DNA of 64,000 nt from Cryptomeria japonica. Lineage: Eukaryota > Streptophyta > Pinopsida > Cupressales > Cupressaceae. The notes under the pieces are model-generated. The model did not search any database and was not told the origin of the DNA. It saw only the letters and a list, made by a program, of their open reading frames with translations. The stretch covers positions 242,847,218-242,911,217 of the forward strand of contig NC_081406.1 in NCBI RefSeq assembly GCF_030272615.1, read 5' to 3'. Positions 45,473-56,987 of the stretch are shown one piece after another. Every line of letters begins with the position of its first letter. Within the stretch, counting starts at the first letter, position 1. The translations under genes were made by a program, and so were the position numbers.

Positions 45473-45737
45473 TGTTGGCGGCAATATTATATAAAACTAG
45501 TTAATTAAGTTGTAATTGTCTTTGTTAGTTCGATAACTGGGGGATGGTAGTTACGGGTGCGACGGTTGGCACTCGCACCCCCTCGGTACCTTTATATACC
45601 TTGGAGGTAACTTGTACAAGGAACATGATTATGAATGGAATAGCATCTCTTATGTTTCATCTGATATCTATGGCATTATTATTCTGCATTAAGTGTTCTA
45701 TCTGTATGTTCTAAACTGTTCACCCAGAGGGTAAACA
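45473..45737 (+). mobile_element. T 3' LTR
   Basis: A 265-bp LTR, TGTTGGCGGC ... GGGTAAACA, preceded by the polypurine tract TTTTGGGGGGATGA and followed by the AGAAG duplication. It differs from the 5' LTR at about 8 sites by eye. Confidence 0.95.
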
Positions 45738-46417
45738 AGAAGTTCCCTTCCTGGATGGATGATGAGCTCTATCAAGAGCTCCCGAGAAAGAATTTGTGCT
45801 ATTCCTGCAAAGAACCTTGGGTTCCGAGTCATAGATGCCATGGGAAGAGTAATGCTCGTCAAATGGAGGCATATTCAGCTAATGGATCAGATTCTAAAAA
45901 TTCGGAACAACAGCCTGATTCGGAGGGAAGTGAGTATGAAGAGGCTCCAGAAGGGCCTGAAAGTGACCATGAAGATAGGGGTATAGTTGCCCAACTCTCA
46001 ACCTTTCACAAGAATGAATCATTCAGAGTTCGAGGAGCATTGGGAGAGCATCGACTTGTTGCTCTAATTGATACCGGAGCAACTGACAACTTCATTGATG
46101 CTAGAATTGTTGCAAAGAGAGGTCTTTTCACTGATGATGTTGAAGACTTCAAGGTCATGGTGGCTGATGGATCAACCATTTGTTGCAAACGGATGGTTTC
46201 AAACATGTCAATGAAGTTGGGTAACTATGAAGTCAAGGATGACTTCTACATTGTCAACATTGGAGGGACTGATGATGTGGTCCTTGGCATTCAATGGCTG
46301 CGATCTCTTGGAGAGATCACCCTTAACTTGCAAACCATGGAGTTAAAATTCATGTCTAAAGGAAAGAGGGTAGTATTGAGAGGGATGTCTAATGGAGGCC
46401 CTCGGATTGCACCTTGA
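45738..46417 (+). pseudogene. H1 gag C-terminus (zinc knuckle) and protease
   Basis: The H1 reading resumes after T. A knuckle-like CYSCKEPWVPSHRC and an acidic linker (SDSKNSEQQPDSEGSEYEEAPEG) are followed by an aspartic protease with intact LIDTGATDNFID and the downstream VVLGIQWLRSLG and KRVVLRGMSNG blocks. Open from about 45755 to the TGA at 46415. The same order occurs in G2 at 53440-54110. Confidence 0.85.
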
Positions 46418-46696
46418 AGAGGATGGAGAGGATGATCTGCCATAACCAAGTGGAGTGGGCAGCAGAGTGTTTGATAATGTCATGAAGTCCACTTGAAGAA
46501 AAAGGAAGCTACTCTACAGACATACAATATTTAATCACAAAAAAGAGTAAGATTTTTGGGAATCCCCCTCTTGGTAAATCTCCTGAGTGCATGATCATGC
46601 CATCTAATTCACTTGAAGAGAAGACAAGTTATCCTGATGGCATTCAAGCTTTGATTACAAAGAGGAGAAAGGTGTTTGAGAATCCACCTCCCAGTA

Positions 46697-49414
46697 GACC
46701 TCCTTAGCGAGGTACTGAACACATTATTGAGTTAGAAGGAGCTAAGCCTGTCATGACTACTCCTTATCGATACCCCAAGAAGCAAAAGGATGAAATTGAG
46801 AAACCAATTAAGGAGCTTCTTGACATGGGTTACATTCGGCTGAGCAAGAGACCTTTTGGTTCCGCTGTAGTTTTGGTGAAGAAGAAGGATGCGACCATGC
46901 GCATGTGTGTGGATTATCGGGCTCTCAATCAGAAAAAATCGGTATCCTATCCTTAGGATTGATGAGCTACATGGTGATGTCTACTTTTCCAAGATTAATC
47001 TCAGGTCCGGCTATCATCAAATTAGGATGAGGGAATCTGACATTGAGAAGACAGCCTTCAGATGCCACTTTGGGCATTTTGAGTTTTTGGTCATGCCCTT
47101 TGTCTTGACTAAAGCACCTGCTACCTTACAGTCGTGCATGAACAAGATTTTTCAAAAGCAATTGCAGAAGTTCGTGCTTATCTTCTTTTTGATGACATCC
47201 TCATTTTCAGTAAGACATGGAAGGAGCACTTGCAGCACTTAGATGAAATTCTCAGTATTTTAGAGTCTGAATCATTGTTTGCAAAAGAATCTAAGTGTGA
47301 CTTTGGAATGAAGGAGTTGCTTTACTTTGGGCATATCATCAATGCAGAAGGAGTGAAGGTTGATCTAGAAAAGATCAAAGCCATAGTCGATTGGCCTCCA
47401 CCTGAGAACTTGAGTCACCTGAAGGGGTTCTTGGGTCTATGTGGCTTCCATCGGAGGTTTATGAAGGGTTACTATCAGATGGCTGCCCCCCTCACGGATC
47501 TCACTAAGAAGCGAGCTTTTGTGTGGACAAAAAAGGCACAAGGAGTTTTTGATAAGTTTAAAGAACTTATGAGCACATGCCCTGTTTTGGCCCTACCTAA
47601 TTTCTCCAAGCCTTTCGAGATTCAATGTGATGCATCAGGAGAAGGTGTTGGAGAGGTGTTGATGCAAGAGAAACACCCGATTGTGTTTGAAAGCAAAAAG
47701 TTGAGAGGAGCTAAGAGATCATATTCTATCTATGATAAGGAGATGCTTGCAATTATGCACACCTTGCCAAGTTCAGGAAGTACTTGGTCGGAAGCAAGTT
47801 TGTAGTGAAGACAGACCACAATAGCCTCAAGCATTTCTTGCATCAGAAGGACCTAAATGAGAGGCAACAAAAATGGGTGAGTAAGCTACAAGCTTATGAC
47901 TTTGGCAAAAACAATGTTGTGGCAGATGCTCTTTCACGGAGACCCCATTTGAGCTCTTTGTGTGAGCTCGCTGCTGATTGGAAAGATTTCTTGCTTGCTG
48001 ATTATGCCAAAAATCAGTTTGCAACCAGCATTATTGAGGGTATTTTTCAGAATGAAAGGTACAAGGTGGTTGACAATTTGATACTCTACAAGGGTAGGAT
48101 CTTTTTGTTACCTGAATCTCAACTCAAAAAGAAGATTCTAAAGACTTTTCATGACATTCCCCTTGCTGGTCATCAAGGTTATTTCAAGACCTACAAGCAG
48201 ATTCATGAGAGGTTCACATGGAAAGGACTGAAAAACAAAGTATTGAACTACATCAAAGAGTGTCACACTTGTTAGATGAACAAAAAATGAGCACACTCTA
48301 CTTGCTGGTTTGTTGCAACCTCTGCCTATTCCCAACCAAAAAAGGGAAATTATTTCAATAGATTTCATCACGAGGTTGCCAAAGGCTCATGGCAAGGATT
48401 GCATTTATGTGGTGGTGGATAGATTAACCAAGTTTGCTCATTTCTTCACCATCACTAGTTCTTTTACAGCAGCTCAAGTGGCTAATGTGTTTTTCTGTGA
48501 AGTGTTTAGATTGCATGGGCTACACAAGAATATCCTAAGTGATAGAGACAGCAAGTTCCTAAGCACCTTTTGGCAGGAGATTTTCAAATTGTGTGGCACA
48601 GTGCCTACTCCAAGCACAATCTACCACCCCCAGACAGATGGACAAACAAAGATTGTAAATAAATGGTTGGAAGGCTATCTCAGAAATTATGTTTCAGAAC
48701 AGCAGACAACATGAGTGAGATGGTTACGTTTAGGGGAATATTGCTATAATTCCTCATATCGCATGTCCATTAGGATGTATCCTTTCATGGCACTGTATGG
48801 TTACGAGGCCCCTAGCTTTGCTGATTTGATGTTTGGAGATAGCAAGCCCCTCAAGCTAGGGATATGGTGCAGTAATGTCAGGAAATTCTGAGGGCTTTGA
48901 AGAATCACCTCCAGATTGCGCAGAATCAGCAAAAGTTGTATGCTAATCAGCAGAGTGTAGAGCGATCATTTGAGGTTGGAGACATGGTCTACCTTAGACT
49001 TCAGTCTTTTAGACAGTCTTCTCTTTAGAAGACTAGAGTAGAAAAGCTTAAGCCACATTTCTATGGTCCATTCCGAGTCACCAGGAAGGTTGGTCCAGTG
49101 TCTTACGAGTTGGAGCTACCAGAGAGTAGAAGAGTTCATAATGTCTTCCAAGTGTCACACCTCAAGAAGGCACTAGGACACAACGTAGTGGTCTCTTCAG
49201 ATTTACCCCCTATGGATGAGGAAGGGCAGTTGGTGCTGATTCCAGAAGAGATTATTGACTTCAGAGAGCGCTCCTTAAGGAGAAGGACAATCAGGGAGTA
49301 CTTGGTGAAGTGGAAGAACCTACCTGCAGAGGATGCTACTTGGGAAAGTGAAGAGATTCTACAACATCCAGGCTTACGATTGCTTGAGGGCAAGCAATCT
49401 TGGGGAGGGTGGAC
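46697..49414 (+). pseudogene. H1 pol: RT, RNase H, integrase, chromodomain
   Basis: [42 protein letters not shown], frameshift near 46940, then [20 protein letters not shown] and [13 protein letters not shown] (catalytic Asp pair intact). RNase H: IQCDASGEGVGEVLMQ and YSIYDKEMLAIMH, frameshift near 47800. Integrase zinc region: HDIPLAGHQGYFKTYKQIH ... CHTC followed by TAG where Gln is expected. Core: ISIDFITRLP, SDRDSKFLSTFW, and TDGQTKIVNKW with Lys at the catalytic Glu position. The 48715-49100 stretch has further stops. The C-terminus carries a chromodomain (EIIDFRERSLRRRTIREYLV, then KWKNLPAEDATWESEEIL), which in chromoviruses directs integration to heterochromatin. A polypurine tract (TGGGGAGGGTGGA) lies at 49401-49413. 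Confidence 0.9.
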
Positions 49415-51079
49415 GGTAATGTCCCCTTCCAGCCAGTGATCACTCTTGGTAGAAAATAGCTTATTCAGGAGGCTCGTAGGCTATTTTTGGCAGAATTATG
49501 GTTTCCATCTTCCAGGAGAATTTTGAGTGGGAAGCAGTTGGAGTCTGGAATTTCTAATTATGGAGTTTTTCTGGGTTTTCTGAGGGCTTCACAGTGATGG
49601 TACATGCATTGCGTTTAGTTGAGGTTTGCAAATTTACTATTTTTAGAAAGTAGGGTCTGAGTAGACCATTTTTCTGGGTTTTTCAAGATTTTTCTGACAA
49701 TATGGCATGCAACTTCATCTGACAACTCTTCAATGGACTTACTATTTTTAGTAAGTAACAATTGATCCCGGTTTGTGCCCTAACGAAGTCTGGTAGCATC
49801 GGCTACTTTTGGCAGTTATGTGATGGCTCAGTGACTCAGTTCTATTTCTAGCAGGCATGGTTGAGTTCAGAATGCAGTTTAATGGACTTGGTCATTTATC
49901 ATTAAAATGACTTAAGTTAATGTTTTTATGACATTTGGTCTACAAAAATGGTTTATTAGATATTAAAACTTTGTCCCAAGTTTAATATTCAATTATTAAA
50001 TTGGACTTAGGAAAGAGGGAAAAATATTCTATTCATAAGATTTTATTATTTCTCCTAAGTCAAGGGTCGAAAATGGGAAAATTATTTTGAAATATTACTT
50101 GCGGACCTTGGACAAGTTCAAATTTTTATAGGAGAGGAAAAATTACATCTTGGGTAGTCATATGTTGGTGTAATGAAATGAAATGCAGCACTCATTTGGG
50201 TGAAATGAAATGTCATGCAATGTGGACGAAATGGAGGTGTTGAATTTGAATGTCGGTGAGCAAATGTTATAAATAAGAGCTTGGGCTCTCATTTCGATAT
50301 CTTTTGAAAACTTATCCTGTCGGATTGACTCCAGACTTCTTCGAGGGTTAAAACCTCCTAGGGCTTTTTGCAGTTTCGAGTGTGAGACATCACTCCTAGC
50401 TATGGTTCGATTATGGATTGCTTGGTTTGAACCCTATGGGTGGTGTTTGTTGGAGAGCTGAGTGTGTGGCGTCTTCTTCCTCTGGAGGGCGCGACTTTTT
50501 GGTGAAGAGTGTGACTTTCATTGCTGGTCGTACTTTCATTGTTGGTCGTACTATCCTTGCAAGTTGTACCTTCCTTTGTTGGTCGTACCTTTTAGTGTTT
50601 TTTGTTGGATGTGTTTGGTGTGCTTTGTGTGGGAGATTTCGGTGGCTCTATGTTCAGCGATTCTGGGTTTTGGGTGTGTGTGAATCTCAAGTGTTGTTTG
50701 TGCTTCGTTGGTGTGGCTTTCCTTAGTTTGTTGTGGTTAGTGGTGGCAGATTGGTGGAGTTACAGCAAGCTGTTCTCTGTGACAGCAATTCGGTATTGTG
50801 GTTTTTACTCTCTTGCAAAGTTTTTCCTTGTTCTCGTGCTTCTCCTTCTATTCTATGTTTGTAATAGTTTATATTTTATATTGGTTGCCATTTTTCAAAA
50901 TGATTCACTGTAAAGCTAAATGGTAGTACCATTAGCTATCACTGTTTGCATCTTATTTGTAATTCCCACTGCACAAGTGGAAGAGGATGGCTTGGTCACC
51001 TTCTAAATTTGTAATTAGGAAGTGAGTTCAGTCCTCCCACTGAAATACTGCGGTAGAGTTGATTTGTTGTAATAAGTCT
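49415..51079 (+). mobile_element. H1 3' LTR, truncated
   Basis: It begins GGTAATGTCCCCTTCC and follows the 5' LTR through the TATA box (50268) and the GTCGTAC array (50520-50590). It stops at 51079, inside the repeated AATACTGCGGTAGAGTTGAT block, where a reverse-strand L-group terminus starts. The remaining ~400 bp of the LTR are not found in the window. Confidence 0.9.
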
Positions 51080-51537
51080 TGTTGGTGTCTATTTTATCAT
51101 CTACCAAACATTAGAATAAAGTACCCAAAGATAATTTATCCTCTCTTGAAAAATCACAGCTTATTATAAGATTGCTAGAAGATCATATGGCGGTTCCAAG
51201 GTTTCTTTAGTCAGGTCTTGACGTGTGGATAAGCTCAATGGGCGTTGAGATTTGTTGGTAATACACAAAGGGATTACGCTTGAATGAGTTGTGAACAATT
51301 TTGGAACTTAGATAGATTTATCAATTAAAGCTCAAACTAATTTTGCATAGTGAATGAAAATCATCCATTCACCAAAAGCATGAACGGAGATAAACCATAA
51401 ACCAATACTTATCAGATCTTTCATTCAATCTAACAACATGAAATAAAATCTAAACTAATGTGTTGAAAAAATTGAAAACCTTGCTTAATCACTCAAACAA
51501 TAGGGATTACAAAGCCTTAAGAGAAACCACACATGTA

Positions 51538-52359
51538 TGTGATGTCCCCGGTATAATTAAATAATAAATTTAATTATTTTATTGTAAGGCCCCAAATTTA
51601 ATAGCAAACCTTTCGGGCCCTTTTATTTTATTAGATTAGGCAAGTCTTAGTTGGTCGTGTCGGCCTGTTTGTAACCCTTCGAGAAGTTTCCTAGAGCCCA
51701 TATATATGGCCGAGTTAGTCTTTGTCATAGGTATGCGATTTTGGTATTTTCTCTTGTTTGTGTGAATTCTAGTTAGAGTTCTGTTATCTGCCATTTCGGA
51801 GGTGAAAGACCCTCCCTATTTGGTTCTCGCAGTTTCGGTGGGAGTAACTCCTCACCCTACTTTGCCTTTCTCTCAGTCCCAGATTGTTGTAATTTGAAGT
51901 GCATTAATCTGACTATTCTCTGGCTCGTGTAATAACATATAAATCTTCTTGTTCATCATTTATCCGGCATCATATCTTATTGCAAGCTTCATCGATTGGT
52001 TTGGCGACTAGTCTTCACTACTGTACGGTTTTCACATTGTACGAACTGCACCCTCACTATATGGTCTCACACCGTACTGCCACCCTTCCTCACACCACCG
52101 TACATCCTTTGAACTGTACAGCCTCCCTCACTCCATTGGATGACATTCATACCATGCTGCCACCCCTCCTCCCACCACCATACAGCCTTCACTCCACCGT
52201 ACAGCCATTGCACCGTACGACCCTCCCTTCACCGTACGACCTTCCACACCCTCATCGTACATCACACCTCCACCATACGGCCACCCAGCCACCGTACGGG
52301 TGTCCCTTCCACCGTACAGTAGATCAACCCTCGACACCGTACAAGCCCGGAACATTATA
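51538..52359 (+). mobile_element. G2 5' LTR with CCGTAC-rich 3' third
   Basis: An 822-bp LTR from TGTGATGTCCCC to GGAACATTATA. An AAATAATAAATTTAATTATT palindromic AT block lies near the start. The segment 52020-52355 contains 12 GTAC cores, mostly in CACCGTAC(G/A) context. Confidence 0.9.
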
Positions 52360-52360
52360 G

Positions 52361-52373
52361 TGGTATCAGAGCT
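52361..52373 (+). other. G2 primer-binding site
   Basis: TGGTATCAGAGCT, two bases after the LTR end, matches the initiator-Met-tRNA primer type. Confidence 0.9.
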
Positions 52374-52402
52374 TGTCATCTTGCCAGCCTGTCGGGTAGT
52401 GG

Positions 52403-54221
52403 ATGCAAGTGTACACTAGAAGGAGGTATCATTCGGCCAACCAAATGGGGGAACCACAGGATCCTGCAAGAGAAGTCATGGCACTATTAAGGGAGATAAC
52501 TAGAAGCCAAGCTCAACTCAATGACACGATAACCAGAGGGGAGCAACGACAACAAATCATGGAGGAAACCTTACGACAATTGGCCTTGGGAAAAACGAAT
52601 GGAGAACAAAATGGGCATGGCGATGATTCGGTCACTGGAAGGTCAAACGTCCAACGCTCACATTCACGGCTGCTGATGCCGACTTTCCCTCAGAAATCAG
52701 AAGCGCCACGCAAGGAGCATGAACCCACCTTTCAAGAGTTGCAAGCACAGTTGAACCAAGATTGGAGGGATGAAAATCTCGAGGGAGACATATCCTTCAA
52801 GGATTATGCTGAGCTCCGGATGAAATACTCAAGCGGCAGAAGTCGGGGCTATTATGGGCACTATAACAATGACATCAAGTAGAAGGTTGGCAAGATCAAC
52901 CTGTCATCCTTTGATGGGACCGAAGTAACCTTGGCACAAGCTTGGGTTCAAAAGGCAGATGCCTACTTCCAACTCAACCCCATGCCTAAAGATGAAGCTA
53001 TCAAGTTTGCGGCACTTCACCTAGAAGGAGTCGCGCACAAATGGTGGCATCATGGAATGGTCACTCTCGGCCATGACCAGATAACTTCCTATGCTGACTT
53101 CACGGAGAAGCTCATAGATCGGTTTGACGGGAAGGATCTAGAACTCAATTTCAAGGAGTTGGCGCAACTAAAACAGTCGAGGCCAATGGACAATTACATC
53201 ACAGAGTTCCAGAGACTATCCGTGTTGGTAACAGACATCTCAGAACGGGGATTGGTGGTCTTGTTCATGGACGGATTGATGGAACCTCTGAAAGGTTGGG
53301 TAAAAGGGTTCAACCCTAGCACGCTCACAGAACCAATCAAAAAGGTCCGTAACATGACAACATCTTCCTCTTCCAGAAATTTTGCACATAACAAACCACC
53401 TTTCGTTCCAAAGGAGAAGGATAATAAACCCTTTCCGAAGAGGTCATTTCTTGATGAAGCCACAAAACAGGAACTTAGAAGGAAGAAGCTTTGTTTCACC
53501 TGCAAGGAGCCATTGGAACCAAGCCACCGATGTTTGGGCAAAGGAAAGATTCACTATATTGAAGTAATGTCCGATGGAGAAGAGGAGCCTAAGGAAAGTG
53601 AACCACCAAGGGAAGAATCTGCCGAGGAAACCAGCTTGGCGGAGAGAATCTCCACATTGGTACGGAGGGGAGGGGTCATTGCCACACTTGCGGGTACCCC
53701 AAGGTGCAGTGTATTTAGGGTACGTGGTACACTCCAAGGGCAACGAGTCTTGGTTATGCTCGACAGTGGGGCCTCACTCAACTTCATAGACTCATCACTC
53801 GTCACCCCGAAGAGGTTTGTGTACAAAGGAGCATGAAGGGTTCGATGTCAAGGTGGCAGGAGGCAATCTCCTATCATGCACTCACCTAGTTCCGCAACTG
53901 AGCATCAACATGGGAAATTACACGGTGACTGACGATTTCTTTGTAGTAGATCTGGATGACACAGATGTCATATTGGGCATTCAATGGATGGAGACCCTTG
54001 ACCAGTACACACAGAGCTTCAAAAGGATGGAGTTCTCATTCGAGGTGGATGGCAGGAAGGTGGTTCTCAGAGGAATGTCAAATGGAAGCCCGAGGGAGAT
54101 TTCCGCCAAACAGATGGAAGCCATCTTCCGACATGATGAAGTAGTCTGGGCAGCACATCGCTTGATCTCGACAAAACCTATGAAAGAGCATCCGACTTAC
54201 TACAAGGATGAGGAACTTTAG
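52403..54221 (+). pseudogene. G2 gag and protease
   Basis: The gag N-terminus (52403-52882) has a coiled-coil-like start (EVMALLREITRSQAQLNDTI) and a TAG at 52880-52882. The frame continues in register: KINLSSFDG, then the gag domain from 52931 (AQAWVQKADAYFQLNPMPKD, HKWWHHGMVTLG, LAQLKQSRPMDNYITEFQRL, GLMEPLKGWVKGF). A knuckle-like CFTCKEPLEPSHRC lies at about 53500. Protease has intact MLDSGASLNFID near 53760. A frameshift near 53820 precedes the protease C-terminal half (53817-54221: DVILGIQWMETL, RKVVLRGMSNG). It is closely parallel to H1 but clearly diverged. Confidence 0.9.
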
Positions 54222-56987
54222 TCGGTTCTGGATAAGCATAGTTTGGTCTTCGCTGACATTCCACCTGCTATAACCCCACACCGAGGGTTCGAGCACACCA
54301 TCGAGTTGGAGGAAGGAGCAAAACCCGTTATCACCACACCCTACCACCACCCCAAAAGTTCAAACAAGAGATAGAGAAAACGATCTAGGAACTCCTCGAT
54401 AAAGGATGGATCCAGCCCAGCTCTAGCCACTTTGCATCCTTGGTGGTACTGGTGAAGAAGAAGGACAGAACTCTCAGAATGTGTGTTCACTACCGTGCAC
54501 TGAACAAGAAGACTATCAAGAATAGATACCCCATTCCCAAGATCGATGAGTTGTTGGACGAACTACATGGCACAGTCTAATTTCTCCAAAATTGATCTCC
54601 GCTCTGGGTACCAGCAAATCCATATGAGGGAGCAAGATGTGGAAAAGACAGCTCTTCCTTGCCATTACAGACACTATGAGTTCTTGGTCATGCCGTTTGG
54701 ATTAACCAATGCTCCGGCCACTTTTCAGTCCTGCATGAACCACATCTTCAACAAGCAACTACGTAAGTTCCTACTAGTATTCTTCAATGACATACTCATC
54801 TACAACAAGACTTGGGAGGAACATCTGAAATATATGGATGAAGTATTGGGGATTATGAAATTGCAATCATTGTATGCCAAAAGGTCCAAATGTGAATTTG
54901 GAATGACAGAGGTCCTGTAATTGGGTCACGTCATCAGCGCCCAGGAGGTACGACTTCACCAGGAGAAGATGCAGGCAATTTTGGATTGGCCTCCACCAAA
55001 GACTCTCTCGGAGTTGCGTGGATTTTTTGGATTGTGCAGTTATTATAGGAGGTTTGTGAAAGAATTTTCACAACTTGGTGCACCATTGACAGATCTGACA
55101 AAGAAAGGGTCCTTCCATTGGAGTGTGCAGGTGCAGCAGATCTTCGACAAATTAAAAGAAGTTATGAGTACGTGTCCGATTTTGGCACTACTAGACTTCA
55201 CTCGCCCTTTCATCCTCGAGTGCGATGCCTCGGGAGAAGGCATTGGAGCGTTGTTGATGCAAGACCATCACCCCATTGTGTTCGAGAGTCGGAAGCTCTT
55301 GGGAGTTGAGCGGTTGTACTCCATCTACAACAAGGAGATGCTTGCCATCATGCACGTACTGACGAAGTTTCGGCAGTACCTCGTCGAGGCAAAGTTTGTG
55401 GTGCGGACAAACCACAACAGCTTGCGATATTTCTTGGAATAGAGGAATTTGAATGAACGACAACAAAAGTGGGTGAGCAAAGTCTAGGCATTTGATTTTG
55501 ACATTGAGTATGTGAAGGGCAAGAATAATGTGGTAGTTGATGCCCTGTCAACAAGGCCTGCCATATGTTCTTTATCCCAAATTTTGGCAAATTGGAAGGA
55601 ACACCTGTTGGTTGAATACTCCAAGAATACTTTTGCCTGTGAACTGATGGATGGTCAAGTGCAGGATGACCGATACAAGGTGGTTGACGACATCATTTAC
55701 TACAAGGACAAAATTTATCTGGTACTCGAGTCCAAGATAAAGGAAAAGATTCTGAAGGAAATGCACGACTCTCCCTTGGCTGGACACCCGGGATATTTGA
55801 AAACCTACAGCCAGATCCGACAAAGGTTTTCCTGGAAGGGGCTTAAGGACGACGTCCTCTAGCATGTGCGGGAATGCTCCACCTGTCAGCAAAACAAATT
55901 TGAGCACACCCTACTGGCCGGACTGCTGCAACCACTGCCAATCCGCGACCAGAAATGGGATAGCATCTCGATGGATTTCATTACCGGGCTCCCTATAGTG
56001 TAAGGAAAGGATTGCATTTTCGTCGTAGTTGACCGCTTGACCAAATATGCACATTTTTTTGCCATCCCCACAAGATACCAAGCAGTTCCAGTGGCCGAGT
56101 TGTTCTTCCGTGAGGTATTTCGCTTACATGGTCTACCGCAAAACATAGTCAATGATAGGGACAGCCGTTTTCTGAGTAACTTCTGGATGGAGTTATTTAG
56201 GTTGGCAGGAACCGAGTTGTCGCCCAGCACAAGCTACCATCTGTAGACAGACAGACAGACCAAGATTGTGAACAAATGGCTGGAGGGTTATCTTAGGAAC
56301 TACGTCTCAGCTCAACAGAAGGCTTGGGTTCGCTCGTTACATTTGGGTGAACACTATTACAATACCACCTATCACATGTCGCTAGGCATGCCACCCTTCA
56401 AAGCTCTGTACGGTTATGAACCTTCTTCATTTGTTGACTTGGCATTGGGGGACAGTCGTGCGCTGAGGGCCAAAGATTGACTTCAGGAGAGTTTAGACAT
56501 CCTGACATCTCTCAAAGATAACCTATAGAGGGTGCAGAACCAGCAATAGATGTATGCTGACCGACATCGGGTTGAGCGAAATTTTGAAGTTGGCGATTTG
56601 GTATACCTCTAACTTCAACCGCACAGACAATCCTCCTTGAAGACAAGTGGTAAGGAGAAGTTGAAGCCGCATTTCTATGGACCCTACAGGGTGGTTCGGA
56701 GGGTGGGTGAAGTTGCCTACAAGTTGGAGCTTCCTGAGGGGAGTCGGATTCACAATGTTTTTCACGTGTCATGTCTCAAGAAGGTCATCGGGCAGCGCGT
56801 CACAGTGTCCAAGGATCTGCCACCCATCTACAAAGAAGGGAAACTAATTCTAGAGCTGGTGAAGATCATTGATGTCAGAGAAAAGAGGCTGAGATCATGC
56901 ACAGTCAAGGAGTTCCTTGTGCGCTAGAAGAATCTACCCATCGAGGATGCCACCTGGGAAGGCAAGCAATTTTTGGCCCGGGAGGAC
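54222..56987 (+). pseudogene. G2 pol: RT, RNase H, integrase, chromodomain
   Basis: RT begins near 54290 (HTIELEEGAKPVITTPY), then VLVKKKDRTLRMCVHYRALN, FSKIDLRSGYQQIHMREQDV and VFFNDILIYNKTW, where the first catalytic Asp of FDD reads Asn. TAA at 54918 interrupts before LGHVISAQEV. RNase H has LECDASGEGIGALLMQ and YSIYNKEMLAIMH. A TAG follows at 55441. Integrase: zinc region MHDSPLAGHPGYLKTYSQI ... CSTCQQNK, core [21 protein letters not shown] and RQTKIVNKW (Lys at the catalytic Glu position). The chromodomain near 56870-56985 (KIIDVREKRLRSCTVKEFLV, a stop where Trp is expected, KNLPIEDATWEG) identifies a chromovirus. Confidence 0.9.

Larger units (their letters stand above)
36138..45737 (+). 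mobile_element. Tat/Athila-like Ty3/gypsy element T, complete copy
   Basis: A 9,600-bp element inserted into H1 gag with duplication AGAAG (36133-36137 and 45738-45742). Two 265-bp LTRs differ at about 8 positions, 7 of them transitions. The order is gag with multiple zinc knuckles, protease, RT, RNase H, integrase, a GTACGG-rich spacer, an extra ORF, polypurine tract and 3' LTR. No chromodomain is seen. The extra ORF between pol and the 3' LTR and the DGGSGVN protease motif place it near the Tat/Athila branch. It is base-composition-distinct, visibly more GC-rich than its surroundings. Confidence 0.9.
32821..51079 (+). mobile_element. chromovirus H1 (Ty3/gypsy), interrupted and 3'-truncated
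   Basis: The order is 5' LTR, initiator-Met-type primer site, gag, protease, RT, RNase H, integrase, chromodomain, polypurine tract, 3' LTR. This is the canonical Ty3/gypsy chromovirus layout. Gag is split by element T (36138-45737), and the 3' LTR is cut at 51079 by a minus-strand L-group unit. Without T the retained element is about 8.7 kb. Stops and frameshifts in pol make it non-autonomous. The 5' flank TTAAAC has no visible partner because the right end is lost. Confidence 0.9.

Noticed and set aside
51980-52360. 126-residue frame in the G2 LTR
   Set aside because: His/Pro/Thr-rich product of the CACCGTAC repeat, repeated in the 3' LTR; repeat read-through, not a protein gene.
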